Of a stretch of 64,000 bases of DNA, positions 40,728-49,049 are shown piece after piece. Position 1 is the first letter of the stretch; each line of letters begins with the position of its first letter. Under the pieces are notes generated by a model. The model had not been told where the DNA came from. It saw nothing but the letters and a program-made list of their open reading frames with translations, and did no database searches. Made by a program: the position numbers and the translations under genes. The DNA is from Pseudoruegeria sp. HB172150 (lineage in GTDB: Bacteria > Pseudomonadota > Alphaproteobacteria > Rhodobacterales > Rhodobacteraceae). The stretch spans positions 1,860,001-1,924,000 of the forward strand of contig NZ_JAATNG010000001.1 of NCBI RefSeq assembly GCF_013184805.1. The letters run 5' to 3'.

Positions 40728-42187
40728 TCGTATTGCTCCCGGTATTTGCGCACGATGTAGAGTGCGAGAATGTTGAGGCCGAGGGTGATGACGAAGAGGG
40801 TCATGCCCAGGGCGAAGGCGACGAGCGCTTCGGGCGAGGAGAAGTCCGCGTCGCCGGTCAGCTGGCTGACGATCTTCGCGGTAACGGTGGTCATCGCCTC
40901 GAACGGGTTGAGCGAGAGCCTTGCCGCGGCCCCTGCCCCCATCACCACGATCATGGTTTCACCGATGGCCCGCGAGGCCGCCAGCAGCACGGCACCGACG
41001 ATGCCGGGCAGAGCAGCCGGCAGGACCACCTGTTTGACCGTCTCGGAATGGGTGGCGCCAAGGCCAAGCGAGCCGTCGCGCATCGCCTGCGGCACCGCGT
41101 TGATGATGTCGTCCGACAGTGAGCTGACGAAGGGGATCAGCATGATGCCCATGACAAGGCCCGCGGTCATGACCGAGGAAGCCGCACCCATCCAGCCCAC
41201 GCTGTTCGGTCCGAAGACCGACAGCAGCAGCGGACCAACGGTCAGCAGCGCGAAAAGGCCGTAGACGATGGTCGGGATGCCGGCCAGCACCTCGATCAGC
41301 GGCTTCGCGAAGGCGCGGATCCTCGGTGTCGCATATTCCGACAGGTAGACCGCCGCGAAGAGACCGATCGGCACCGCGACCACCAGAGCGATGAACGAGA
41401 TGTAGAGGGTGCCCCAGAGCAGAGGGATGATGCCGAGTTCCGATCCGCCACCGAAGCTCGGCGCCCAGGTGGTGCCGAAGAAGAAATCCCATGCGGGGTA
41501 GCGGTAAAAGAACTCGATCGTGTTGAAGATCAGCGAGAGGATGATGCCGACCGTTGTCAGAATGGCGATGGAGGCCGCGCCGATCAGCAGGTATCTGATC
41601 GACGTTTCCACGACATTCCGGGCACGGAAATCCTTGTGGGTGCGCATCAGGGCGAAGAGGAAACCGCCAAGCGCGATGGCAAGCACCACGATGGCCATCA
41701 ACAAGGCGCCAGTGGCAGACATCGTCCGGTAAAGCTGCGCCGCGCGGAGCGTGGAGGAGCCGACGTCCGAACCGAGGGCAACGCCGACCCCGGCGAGGCG
41801 GTCACGGACGTCCGTGAATTCCGTACGGATGCTCGAGGCGTAGTCTTCGGTCATTGCACCGCCTGCGACGGCAATGTCGAGCCCGTTCGCGACGCGGCGC
41901 ACGTCCGACATCACGAGTCCCAGTGTGCTTCCTTCCGGGATCGCCTCGGCCGGGATCGTCCCGGAAACCCGGTTCTCGATCACCAGGGGCTGAACAATCA
42001 GCCAGATTATCAGGACGAGCAGCGAGAAGACCGTCGTGAAGATGGCAACGCTGGTTCCGTAGTAGTTCGGGAGAGAGTGCAGTTTGCGGCTGTCGCCGCC
42101 GGCGCTTGCAATCGCCCTGTACCGTCCCATGAAATAGCCGATGACGGCCAGCGCCAAGATGATCGCGACGATCCAAAGCACGGGCAT
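40724..42187 (-). CDS. pstC: phosphate ABC transporter permease PstC (long form)
   Basis: The C-terminal part carries the permease spans and the EAA loop (DGSLGLGATHSETVKQVVLPAALPGIVGA). The N-terminal half has two extra spans (VLWIVAIILALAVIGYFMG and IFTTVFSLLVLIIWLIVQPLVI) and a periplasmic domain, as in PstA. From ATG at 42187, with GGGGGAAG upstream, it is 487 residues; an in-frame start at 42223 is less well supported. It follows pstS by 87 bases, which include the pstS 3' flank. Confidence 0.94.
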   Translation of the reverse strand: MPVLWIVAIILALAVIGYFMGRYRAIASAGGDSRKLHSLPNYYGTSVAIFTTVFSLLVLIIWLIVQPLVIENRVSGTIPAEAIPEGSTLGLVMSDVRRVANGLDIAVAGGAMTEDYASSIRTEFTDVRDRLAGVGVALGSDVGSSTLRAAQLYRTMSATGALLMAIVVLAIALGGFLFALMRTHKDFRARNVVETSIRYLLIGAASIAILTTVGIILSLIFNTIEFFYRYPAWDFFFGTTWAPSFGGGSELGIIPLLWGTLYISFIALVVAVPIGLFAAVYLSEYATPRIRAFAKPLIEVLAGIPTIVYGLFALLTVGPLLLSVFGPNSVGWMGAASSVMTAGLVMGIMLIPFVSSLSDDIINAVPQAMRDGSLGLGATHSETVKQVVLPAALPGIVGAVLLAASRAIGETMIVVMGAGAAARLSLNPFEAMTTVTAKIVSQLTGDADFSSPEALVAFALGMTLFVITLGLNILALYIVRKYREQYE

Positions 42188-42274
42188 GTGCGCTTCCCCC
42201 AGGGATTTCGTCAGATGTTTCAATTGAGCAGAGGCGGCACAAATGGCCGCCTCTGACGTTTGGCCGAGGCCTGA

Positions 42275-43315
42275 TTACATGGAGCTGCCCATGGTCTCCA
42301 GGTTCTGGACCTTTTCCTGGGTCGCCGAGAGTTCCGGGTCGGACACGAGGCCGTAGTTGGACAGCGGGCCGCTTGGGCCGGCGATCTCGTCAGACACGAA
42401 GAAGTCGGCGTATTCCTGCAGGCCGGGGATCACGCCGACATGCGCTTTCTTGATGTAGAAGAACAGCGGACGCGACACCGGGTATTCACCCGAGGCGATG
42501 GTGTCGGTCGACGGCTCGACGCCGGACATGGTCGCGACTTTGAGCTTGTCGGTGTTGTTCTCGTAGAACGCCAGACCGAAGACGCCCAGGCCATTCGGGT
42601 TCGAGTCGATCCGGGCCAGGGTTTCGGTGTAGTCGCCGTCGATGTCGACCGACTTGCCATCGGTGCGAACCGCCATGCAGGCGCCTTCGGCGTCGTCTTC
42701 GGACATGCCGGCATCCATCATGGCCTGCATCGCGCCGGTGTCTTCGCAGCCCTGCAGCAGGACCTTCTCTTCGAAGACTTCACGGGTGCCGTGCTTGGTG
42801 CCCGGGATGAAAGCGGCGATTTCGACGTCCGGCAGATCCGGGTTCACGTCGGCCCAGGTCATGTTCGGGTTGGCGGTCATCGCGCCATCAACCGGGATTT
42901 CGGCGGCCAGGGCGGAGAACCAGTCGGCCGGCTCGAACGCGGTGAAGGCCGGGCCGTCGATTTGCGAGGCGAAGACGATGCCGTCATAGCCGATGCGGAC
43001 TTCGACGATATCGGTGACGCCGTTGGCGGCACAGGTTTCGATTTCGCTGTCGCGGATCGCACGGGAAGCGTTCGCGATGTCGATGGTGTTTTCACCAACG
43101 CCTTCGCAGAAGCGCTTCAGGCCAGCCGACGAACCGCCCGATTCCACGACCGGGGTCGGGAAGTCGAAGTTCTCGCCGAAGGCTTCGGCGACGATCGACG
43201 CGTAGGGCAGAACGGTCGACGAGCCAGCCACCTGGACGTTGTCACGCGCAGCGGCAGCAGTCGCGGACACGGCAGCGATCGCCAGGGTGGAGGCGGTCAG
43301 TTTCGCAAAGGACAT
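42275..43315 (-). CDS. pstS: phosphate-binding periplasmic protein PstS
   Basis: PstS captures phosphate in the periplasm for PstCAB. A Sec signal peptide covers residues 1 to about 23 (ending AAAARDN). The phosphate-binding start VAGSSTVLPYASIVAEAF and the segment VVESGGSSAGLKRFCEGVGENTIDIANASRAIRDSE are family features. The form is the longer alphaproteobacterial type of 346 residues. It is the first gene downstream of the Pho box and probably the most strongly expressed of the operon. Confidence 0.95.
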   Translation of the reverse strand: MSFAKLTASTLAIAAVSATAAAARDNVQVAGSSTVLPYASIVAEAFGENFDFPTPVVESGGSSAGLKRFCEGVGENTIDIANASRAIRDSEIETCAANGVTDIVEVRIGYDGIVFASQIDGPAFTAFEPADWFSALAAEIPVDGAMTANPNMTWADVNPDLPDVEIAAFIPGTKHGTREVFEEKVLLQGCEDTGAMQAMMDAGMSEDDAEGACMAVRTDGKSVDIDGDYTETLARIDSNPNGLGVFGLAFYENNTDKLKVATMSGVEPSTDTIASGEYPVSRPLFFYIKKAHVGVIPGLQEYADFFVSDEIAGPSGPLSNYGLVSDPELSATQEKVQNLETMGSSM

Positions 43316-43794
43316 AGATAGCTCCTGATTGAGTTTCGCAGGGGGACCCCTGTCTCTCTCTAAATCCCCCTTCGTGCTGGGCTGCCTACGGCTGTGGTCA
43401 GAAGCTTTTGTGACAACTGGGTAACAGTTTCATGACACCCACAGACAACGCTTGGTGGCGGAACATGTGCTCCTGCATGTTTCAATTTATTTTCCGATAC
43501 TTAAGGTATATTCTCGCCAACTAGACAAATTACGGATACATGAAAAATCCATGGACTCCGCAGAAGGTTACGTTGGGTTGCCCGATAGCTGGACGGCCAA
43601 AGGTAACAGGTCAGGCCGCGCCGATAGAATCGATTTGTCACATACGTTTACCGGACGTAATGGAACGTTCCGAATCGTCCGGACCATTTCGAAGACTCGT
43701 TCCGGCAAGATCTCTGGAAAGAGCCGGGGAGTAGATCCAGCGGCATCACGCGCGGATACTCCGTTCGCCTGCGTCATGGCACTGATATTCGCCC
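43316..43794. other. 479-base gap between phoR and pstS
   Basis: No convincing gene is present. Short frames exist on both strands (43540-43734 plus, 43568-43777 minus) but neither has a ribosome site or recognisable features. The region holds the pstS control sequences, including the triple Pho box at 43410-43438; the part from 43450 to 43794 shows nothing else that I can name. Confidence 0.6.
43410..43438 (-). promoter_or_regulatory. tandem Pho box (three 7-mers) upstream of pstS
   Basis: On the minus strand GTGTCAT (43432-43438), CTGTTAC (43421-43427) and TTGTCAC (43410-43416) are spaced by exactly four bases each, giving an 11-base period. This matches the Pho box CTGTCAT-N4-CTGTCAT bound by PhoB dimers, with a third half-site. 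It lies about 95 bases before the pstS ATG and accounts for activation under low phosphate. Confidence 0.85.
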
Positions 43795-44814
43795 TCAGGA
43801 GGGTAGCACCACCACGAAGCGACTGCCCTGCCCGCGCGTGCTTTCAATCCTGAGCCGGCCGCGATGCCGGTTCACGATATGCTTCACGATCGCAAGGCCA
43901 AGGCCCGTCCCGCCCATCTCGCGCGAGCGGTGGCTGTCTATGCGGTAGAAGCGCTCGGTCAGCCGCGGAATGTGCAACGGATCGATGCCGTCGCCATTGT
44001 CGCGCACCTCGACCCGCACAGCCGGACCGCGCAACATCGGGTCGCGTTCCTGGCGGGTCAGCTCGACGGTGACTTCGCCGCCGCCGTATTTGATGCCGTT
44101 CTCCATCAGGTTGGTGAAGACCTGCAATAGCTGATCGGAGTCGCCCGGCACTTCCGCGGCATCGTCGGCTCCGATCACCGTCAAAGACACGCCGCGTTCT
44201 TCGGCCACGGCGCCGAGCGTCATCGAGGCAGAGGTGACAAGGCTGGCGACATCCACGCGTTCCGTCGGGCGTACGCGCTCTTCGCTTTCGACGCGCGAAA
44301 GCGACAGCAGGTCCTGGATGAGACGGCTCATGCGGCCCGCTTCACGTTCCATGATCTCGAGGAAGCGCGCCTGCGCGTCCGGGTCTTTGCGGGCCGGGCC
44401 CTGCAGGGTCTCGATGAAGCCGATGAGCGCGGTCAGAGGCGTGCGGAGTTCATGGCTGACATTGGCCACGAAGTCGCGGCGCATCTCGCCGGCGGCCTGC
44501 ACGTGGCTGATGTCTTCGAGGCTGAGCATGACGCCATCGCCGACCGGAGCGGCGACGGCATTGAAAGTCACGTCGCGTTCGCCATCACGGGTAAGGAACT
44601 GCGCCTCGCGCCGCTGTCCCGCCTTGAGCGCCGCTTCGACGCAATCCAGAAGAACCGGCTGCCGCAGGACGGTGATGTAGTGATATCCCGCGCCAGCAGC
44701 GCCGAAGAGCTGACCAGCGGCCGTATTGGCCGCGATCACTCGCTCGTCGCCACCGATCAGGACCAGTGGAAGCGGGATCGCGGCGAGGATAGTGGAGATG
44801 TCCTGCCCGGTCAT
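43795..44814 (-). CDS. phoR: phosphate sensor kinase PhoR, form without membrane spans
   Basis: PhoR phosphorylates PhoB when phosphate is scarce. Order: PAS domain (residues about 8-100, LAAIPLPLVLIGGDERVIAANTAA), HisKA with the phosphorylated His in FVANVSHELRTPLTALIGF, then the ATPase with N-box QVFTNLMENGIKYGGG, G1 DNGDGI, and G2 GGTGLGLAIVKHIV. E. coli PhoR has an N-terminal membrane anchor; here the PAS domain starts at once and no span is seen, so the kinase is probably soluble or docks through PhoU. The ATG overlaps metC by 4 bases. Confidence 0.93.
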   Translation of the reverse strand: MTGQDISTILAAIPLPLVLIGGDERVIAANTAAGQLFGAAGAGYHYITVLRQPVLLDCVEAALKAGQRREAQFLTRDGERDVTFNAVAAPVGDGVMLSLEDISHVQAAGEMRRDFVANVSHELRTPLTALIGFIETLQGPARKDPDAQARFLEIMEREAGRMSRLIQDLLSLSRVESEERVRPTERVDVASLVTSASMTLGAVAEERGVSLTVIGADDAAEVPGDSDQLLQVFTNLMENGIKYGGGEVTVELTRQERDPMLRGPAVRVEVRDNGDGIDPLHIPRLTERFYRIDSHRSREMGGTGLGLAIVKHIVNRHRGRLRIESTRGQGSRFVVVLPS

Positions 44815-45995
44815 GTGCCTGTGGCCGCGGCAATCGCCGCACGAAACTCCGCGACGAGCAGATCGACGTCTTCGACCCCCACGGAAACGCGGAAAAACCC
44901 TTCGGACATGCCGAGTTCGGCGCGTTCGTCACTGCTGAGGGCGCGGTGGGAGGAACTGGCGGGATGGCTGAGCGTGGTGCCGATATCGCCGAGCGTGGGG
45001 GCGAAGGCGATATTCGGCGCGGCCTGAACGAGCGCATTGGTCGCGTCGCGGCCGCCTTCGATTTCAAAGCTGACCATGTTGCCGCCGCGTTCCCCCAGCA
45101 GGGCCGCGGCGCGGTTATGGTCGGGGTGATCGGGCCGCGTCGGGTACAGGACACGTTTGACGCCGGGTGTTTCGGCGAAGGCATCGGCGAGGGTTCTGGC
45201 GTTCTGCTCTGCCCGGTCGTAGCGCAGTTCGAAAGAATAGAGGCCACGCTCTGCCAGCCAGCAGTCAAACGGGCTTGGCGTAAGGCCCAGCGTGACGGCG
45301 GTGTCATAGATGCGTTTGCGGTGGGCCGGGTCGCGCGCGGAAATGTATCCCAGCGTCGCGTCGGAGTGGCCGCCAAGCAGCTTGGTCACCGAGTGGAGCA
45401 CGATATCCGCGCCTTGATCGTAGGGCTGGAAGCCGCGCGGCGTGGTGAAGGTGTTGTCGATGGCCAGAAGGATGCCACGATCCTTCGCCAGTTTGGCAAT
45501 GCCCGTCACGTCGGATACGCGCAGTGTGGGGTTCGACACGACCTCCAGCAGGATCAGCCGGGTTTCGGGGCGGATCGATTGGGCGAAGCTGTCGGCGTCG
45601 GTCGGATCGGCGAGGGTCGCGTCGATGCCGAGACGCGGCAGTTCCTCGCGCAGCATCCGCATCGACCGGCCATACAGCTGGTTGCCGCCCAACACGTGAT
45701 CGCCCTTTCCCAGCAGACCGAACATCAGCGCCGTGATTGCGGCCATCCCGGAGCCGAGGATCAGCCCGCCGTCCACGCCTTCCATCCCGTCGATCTTGCG
45801 GGCCAGAACCGTCGCGTTGGGGTGGCCTTCGCGGGCATAGGTGTAACCCTGCGCCCTGCCCTCGTATTGCGCGTCAAGCGCGTCCGGGCTGTCCGACGCA
45901 TAAACCACCGAAGGCTGCAGAGGTGTCACGACGGGCCGGCTTGCGCTGTCGGGCCAGGATGTGCGGCGCACGAGGCTGTGTTTGGGTTCGGTCAT
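44811..45995 (-). CDS. PLP-dependent trans-sulfuration enzyme (cystathionine beta-lyase type)
   Basis: The protein is a Cys/Met metabolism PLP enzyme of 394 residues. The PLP lysine is in HSVTKLLGGHSDATLG, preceded by LLAIDNTFTTP (cofactor-binding Asp), and the N-terminal YAREGHPNATVLARKIDGMEG and SGMAAITALM bind phosphate. The family includes cystathionine beta- and gamma-lyases, gamma-synthase and methionine gamma-lyase, which cannot be separated reliably here; beta-lyase is a frequent label for this group. It overlaps phoR by 4 bases, so phoR is probably read from its promoter, outside the Pho box. Confidence 0.85.
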   Translation of the reverse strand: MTEPKHSLVRRTSWPDSASRPVVTPLQPSVVYASDSPDALDAQYEGRAQGYTYAREGHPNATVLARKIDGMEGVDGGLILGSGMAAITALMFGLLGKGDHVLGGNQLYGRSMRMLREELPRLGIDATLADPTDADSFAQSIRPETRLILLEVVSNPTLRVSDVTGIAKLAKDRGILLAIDNTFTTPRGFQPYDQGADIVLHSVTKLLGGHSDATLGYISARDPAHRKRIYDTAVTLGLTPSPFDCWLAERGLYSFELRYDRAEQNARTLADAFAETPGVKRVLYPTRPDHPDHNRAAALLGERGGNMVSFEIEGGRDATNALVQAAPNIAFAPTLGDIGTTLSHPASSSHRALSSDERAELGMSEGFFRVSVGVEDVDLLVAEFRAAIAAATGT

Positions 45996-46077
45996 TGTCT
46001 ATCCGTCTATTGGGAGTCCGTGAAACATTCCGGACGATACGCAACTGGCTGGTTGTGTTTGTGCCGCCAAGCCGTGG

Positions 46078-46605
46078 TCAGATCGGCCGCAGGCTTTCGC
46101 GAAACAGGCGCATGCGGTCACGGTAGTGGGCAGCCGAGGCGAGCAAGCCATTCAATGCCGCCTCGTCGAGCTGACGGATAACCTTGCCAGGCGCTCCCAT
46201 CACCAGCGAGCCCGGCGGGATCTCCTTGCCTTCGGTGATCAGCGCGCCGGCCCCGATCAGGCACCCTGCCCCGATCACCGCGTGGTTCAGTACCGTTGCG
46301 CCCATGCCGATCAGAGCCCCGTCATGGATCGTGCAGCCGTGCAGCATGGCCTTGTGGCCGATGGTGCAGTTGGCGCCGATCGTCAGAGGGCAACCGGGAT
46401 CGGTGTGCATGACCGTGTTTTCCTGCACGTTCGAGCCTTCGCCGATGACAATCGGCTCGTTGTCGCCGCGCAGCGTGGCGCCGAACCAGATGGAGGCGCC
46501 GGAGCGCAGGATGACATTGCCAATGACGTTCGCATCGGGCGCGACCCAGAAATCCCCATCCTCGGGCAGCTGTGGCTCTCTGTCGCCGAGCACATAGAGG
46601 GTCAT
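46078..46605 (-). CDS. gamma carbonic anhydrase-like hexapeptide-repeat protein
   Basis: The 175-residue protein is a left-handed beta-helix of the gamma carbonic anhydrase family. Repeats begin at [27 protein letters not shown] and carry the metal-site histidines in [19 protein letters not shown] and its surroundings. Members may hydrate CO2 or act as acyl carriers or structural partners; activity is not certain. It is the last gene of a yicC-gmk operon, overlapping gmk by 4 bases. Confidence 0.88.
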   Translation of the reverse strand: MTLYVLGDREPQLPEDGDFWVAPDANVIGNVILRSGASIWFGATLRGDNEPIVIGEGSNVQENTVMHTDPGCPLTIGANCTIGHKAMLHGCTIHDGALIGMGATVLNHAVIGAGCLIGAGALITEGKEIPPGSLVMGAPGKVIRQLDEAALNGLLASAAHYRDRMRLFRESLRPI

Positions 46606-47246
46606 AGCGCCGTCTCCTCGTATTCGCGCTGCAGGCGGCGTACCACATCGGTCAGTCCAGGCTGGCGCGGGCGGCGCAGGCGTTCGGCGGTCACGATGGT
46701 TTTCAGCCGCTCCTCCGTCTCGTCGAGATCGTCGTTGACCAGCACGTAGTCGTAGCTGTCCCAGTGGCTGATCTCGTCCCAGCTGCGTTTCATCCGGCGT
46801 TCGACGGTGTCAGGGTCGTCCTGAGCCCGGCTGATGAGGCGGCGGTGAAGTTCGGCGATGGACGGCGGCAGGAGGAAGATCGACAGAACGCTGTCCTGCA
46901 GGGCGGAGTTTCGGATCTGCTGGGCACCCTGCCAGTCGATATCGAACAGAACGTCGGTGCCGCTGGTGATGGCGCTTTCGACCGGCTTGCGGGGCGAGCC
47001 GTAGAAGTTGCCGAAGACATGGGCGTGTTCCAGCATGTCGCCGTCCGAGACCATGCGCTTGAAGCCGGTTTCGTCCGTGAAATAGTACTCGCGCCCGTCC
47101 TGTTCGCCGGGACGTGGTTCCCGGGTCGTGGCGGAGACGGAGAACCTGATCGACGGGTCCCAGGCGCGAAGCCGTCCCGCGAGGGTCGACTTACCGGCCC
47201 CCGAGGGCGAGGACAGGATGATCAGAAGTCCGCGCCGCTCGGCCAT
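46602..47246 (-). CDS. gmk: guanylate kinase
   Basis: Gmk phosphorylates GMP to GDP. The P-loop [16 protein letters not shown] is near the N-terminus, followed by the GMP-binding [20 protein letters not shown] and [19 protein letters not shown]. The length of 214 residues is standard. It lies 3 bases after yicC, the typical pairing in alphaproteobacteria, and overlaps the carbonic anhydrase-like gene. Confidence 0.97.
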   Translation of the reverse strand: MAERRGLLIILSSPSGAGKSTLAGRLRAWDPSIRFSVSATTREPRPGEQDGREYYFTDETGFKRMVSDGDMLEHAHVFGNFYGSPRKPVESAITSGTDVLFDIDWQGAQQIRNSALQDSVLSIFLLPPSIAELHRRLISRAQDDPDTVERRMKRSWDEISHWDSYDYVLVNDDLDETEERLKTIVTAERLRRPRQPGLTDVVRRLQREYEETAL

Positions 47247-47249
47247 GTT

Positions 47250-48140
47250 CTACTCCACGTTCTGAACCTGCTCGCGCATCTGATCGATGGTGGCCTTGAG
47301 GTCAAGACCGACACGGGTCAGGTCCGTGGACTGCGACTTGGAACAGAGCGTGTTGGCTTCGCGGTTGAATTCCTGGCTGAGGAAGTCGAGCTTGCGGCCG
47401 ATGGGGCCGTCGGTTTCCAACAGTTCCCGGGCTGCCGTCACGTGGGCGCCGAGCCGGTCGATTTCCTCGGTCACGTCCGTCTTGACGGCGATCATCGCCA
47501 GTTCCTGTGCGACGCGAGCCTCGTCGGCGCCATCGGAATTCTCCAGGATGCGCGCAAGGTTCTCGCGCAGCCTGTCGGCCATCTGGTCCTTGCGTGCCTC
47601 GGCAAGCTCTGCGGCTTCGGTAGTCAGGTCCTGGATGGTGGCAAGCTGACCCAAAAGCACGTCTTTCAGTGCGGCGCCCTCGGCCTGCCGCATCTGGTCG
47701 AAGGCATTGACGAGATCCGGCAGGCCCGCCGTGATGGCCTTGGCCAGGGGGGCTACATCCGTCTCGGAGGCATTGCTTACGAGCACGCCCCGTGCGGCCA
47801 GTACGTCGGTCACGGTGGGTTTCGCGAAGCTGAGCCCTGCCTCGGCCGCCGCCGCCTCTACCTGCTTCAACTGGCCCAATATGCGTGCGAGTGCGGCCGG
47901 GTCGACTTCTTCGCACGCTGCCCCTTCGTCGCGCGCGAGCTTCAGGCCCACGGTCACATTACCTCGGGCTACGGTTTTTGAAACGGCAGCGCGGACCGGC
48001 TGGTCGAGCCCCTCGATCCAGTCGGGCAGCCGCGTGCGAATATCGAGCCCGCGTGCGTTGACCGAACGAATGTCCCAGTTCCAGCTATAGCCTACGGCAT
48101 TCCCCTTTGTTGCCGCAAAGCCCGTCATGGATTTAACCAT
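47250..48140 (-). CDS. YicC-family endoribonuclease
   Basis: YicC proteins are stress-related endoribonucleases that in E. coli cut certain small RNAs. The N-terminal MVKSMTGFAATKG and the core SVNARGLDIRTRLPDWIEGL, with the C-terminal DFLSQEFNREANTLCSKSQSTDLTRVGLDLK, are diagnostic. From ATG at 48140 it is 296 residues, the normal size; the frame is open to 48182 but the extra residues are unlike the family. No strong ribosome site is seen. Its start region overlaps TTAA motifs discussed separately. It heads the yicC-gmk-carbonic anhydrase operon. Confidence 0.9.
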   Translation of the reverse strand: MVKSMTGFAATKGNAVGYSWNWDIRSVNARGLDIRTRLPDWIEGLDQPVRAAVSKTVARGNVTVGLKLARDEGAACEEVDPAALARILGQLKQVEAAAAEAGLSFAKPTVTDVLAARGVLVSNASETDVAPLAKAITAGLPDLVNAFDQMRQAEGAALKDVLLGQLATIQDLTTEAAELAEARKDQMADRLRENLARILENSDGADEARVAQELAMIAVKTDVTEEIDRLGAHVTAARELLETDGPIGRKLDFLSQEFNREANTLCSKSQSTDLTRVGLDLKATIDQMREQVQNVE

Positions 48141-48280
48141 TGCTATTAACCATTTGGTAAGTTTTCGCCTCCATCTCGCCACATTCTGTGGCAGATTAAG
48201 GAAAGAGTAAGGAATCTGAAGTATCAGTTAACAAGCCGGGAGTCGGGCGGCAATGTCCGCGACCTGGCGGGGGTAAGAAG
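48141..48280. promoter_or_regulatory. divergent control region of yicC and the PAS gene
   Basis: The 140 bases include TTAA-N7-GTAA at 48146-48160, one base off a full CtrA site, next to a further TTAA at 48133-48136. GANTC sites lie at 48212-48216 and 48240-48244, and GTTAAC near 48227-48232. These are the sequence marks of CtrA/CcrM-type cell-cycle promoters, but none is a perfect CtrA site. Confidence 0.4.
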
Positions 48281-48961
48281 ATGGAGATGAGGCATGCCGG
48301 AAACGGCAACGTGGTGGCGTTGTTCGATGGAGCGGCTTCTTTGAAATATCAGGCAATTGGCCAGGTCGACGCCTATTGGGAGGCCCTGCGCGCCGGCCGG
48401 ATTATGCCGGATCGCGCCGAGGTGGATCCGCGCGGCCTCGGTTCGGCACTGGAATACACCTTCCTGCTGGAGCATGTGGCGCCGGGAATCGGACGAGTGA
48501 GAATCTCGGGTATGCACCTGCGGGACATCCTGGGCATGGAAGTACGCGGAATGCCGCTTACTGCCTTCTTCGTTCCGGATGCGCGAGACCGGATTTCGCG
48601 GGTGCTGGAAAGCGTGGTGACGACGCCGCAGGTGGCGGACATCTCTATTGCCGGTGAGCGCGGTATCGGGAAGCCCGTTCTGCCGGCACGGCTGCTGCTC
48701 GCTCCGCTTGCCAATTCGGGCCGCGGATCGCCACGGGTTCTGGCCTGCCTTGAGAGCCGTGGCGATATCGGTCGCGCGCCGCGCCGGTTCACCATCGAGC
48801 AGGTGCAGTTGCGGCGGATCGTCGAGACCAAGCGACCGGACGCCGAGGTATCAGCGAAAACGGCGGAACCGGTGGAGTTCGCAGAGCCGAAACCGGAGAG
48901 CTATGTGACGCCGCAACCTTCGGAGCGGCCCTATTTGCGGCTTGTGCGTACGGACGGCTGA
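48281..48961 (+). CDS. PAS-domain protein (PAS_5 family)
   Basis: The 226-residue protein matches a family of alphaproteobacterial PAS-like proteins of unknown function. Features are YWEALRAGRIMPDRAEVDPRGL near residue 32, the PAS-like core EYTFLLEHVAPGIGRVRISGMHLRDILGMEVRGMPL, and a C-terminal disordered tail rich in Glu and Pro (about 180-215) that ends in PYLRLVRTDG. No membrane span or catalytic domain is attached. The start may be ATG 48281 or 48287; GGGTAAGAAG precedes both. It is divergent from yicC and converges with lpxB. Confidence 0.82.
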   Translation: MEMRHAGNGNVVALFDGAASLKYQAIGQVDAYWEALRAGRIMPDRAEVDPRGLGSALEYTFLLEHVAPGIGRVRISGMHLRDILGMEVRGMPLTAFFVPDARDRISRVLESVVTTPQVADISIAGERGIGKPVLPARLLLAPLANSGRGSPRVLACLESRGDIGRAPRRFTIEQVQLRRIVETKRPDAEVSAKTAEPVEFAEPKPESYVTPQPSERPYLRLVRTDG

Positions 48962-49019
48962 TCGGAACTATGCGGCGCTTTGGCTAGCGTCGAAGATTTG
49001 TTTGTTCATCCGAGTATCA

Positions 49020-49049
49020 AAAGGCGCGCTGGTTTCCGGCGCGCCCTTT
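49020..49049. terminator. bidirectional terminator between the PAS gene and lpxB
   Basis: GGCGCGC at 49023-49029 pairs with GCGCGCC at 49039-49045. A-rich bases before and T-rich bases after (AAAGG and CCTTT) let it act in both directions. It touches the lpxB stop and ends the long envelope operon. Confidence 0.8.

Noticed and set aside
43540-43777. Short frames on both strands in the phoR-pstS gap
   Set aside because: Neither has a ribosome site or a recognisable pattern, and codon use is unlike the neighbours.
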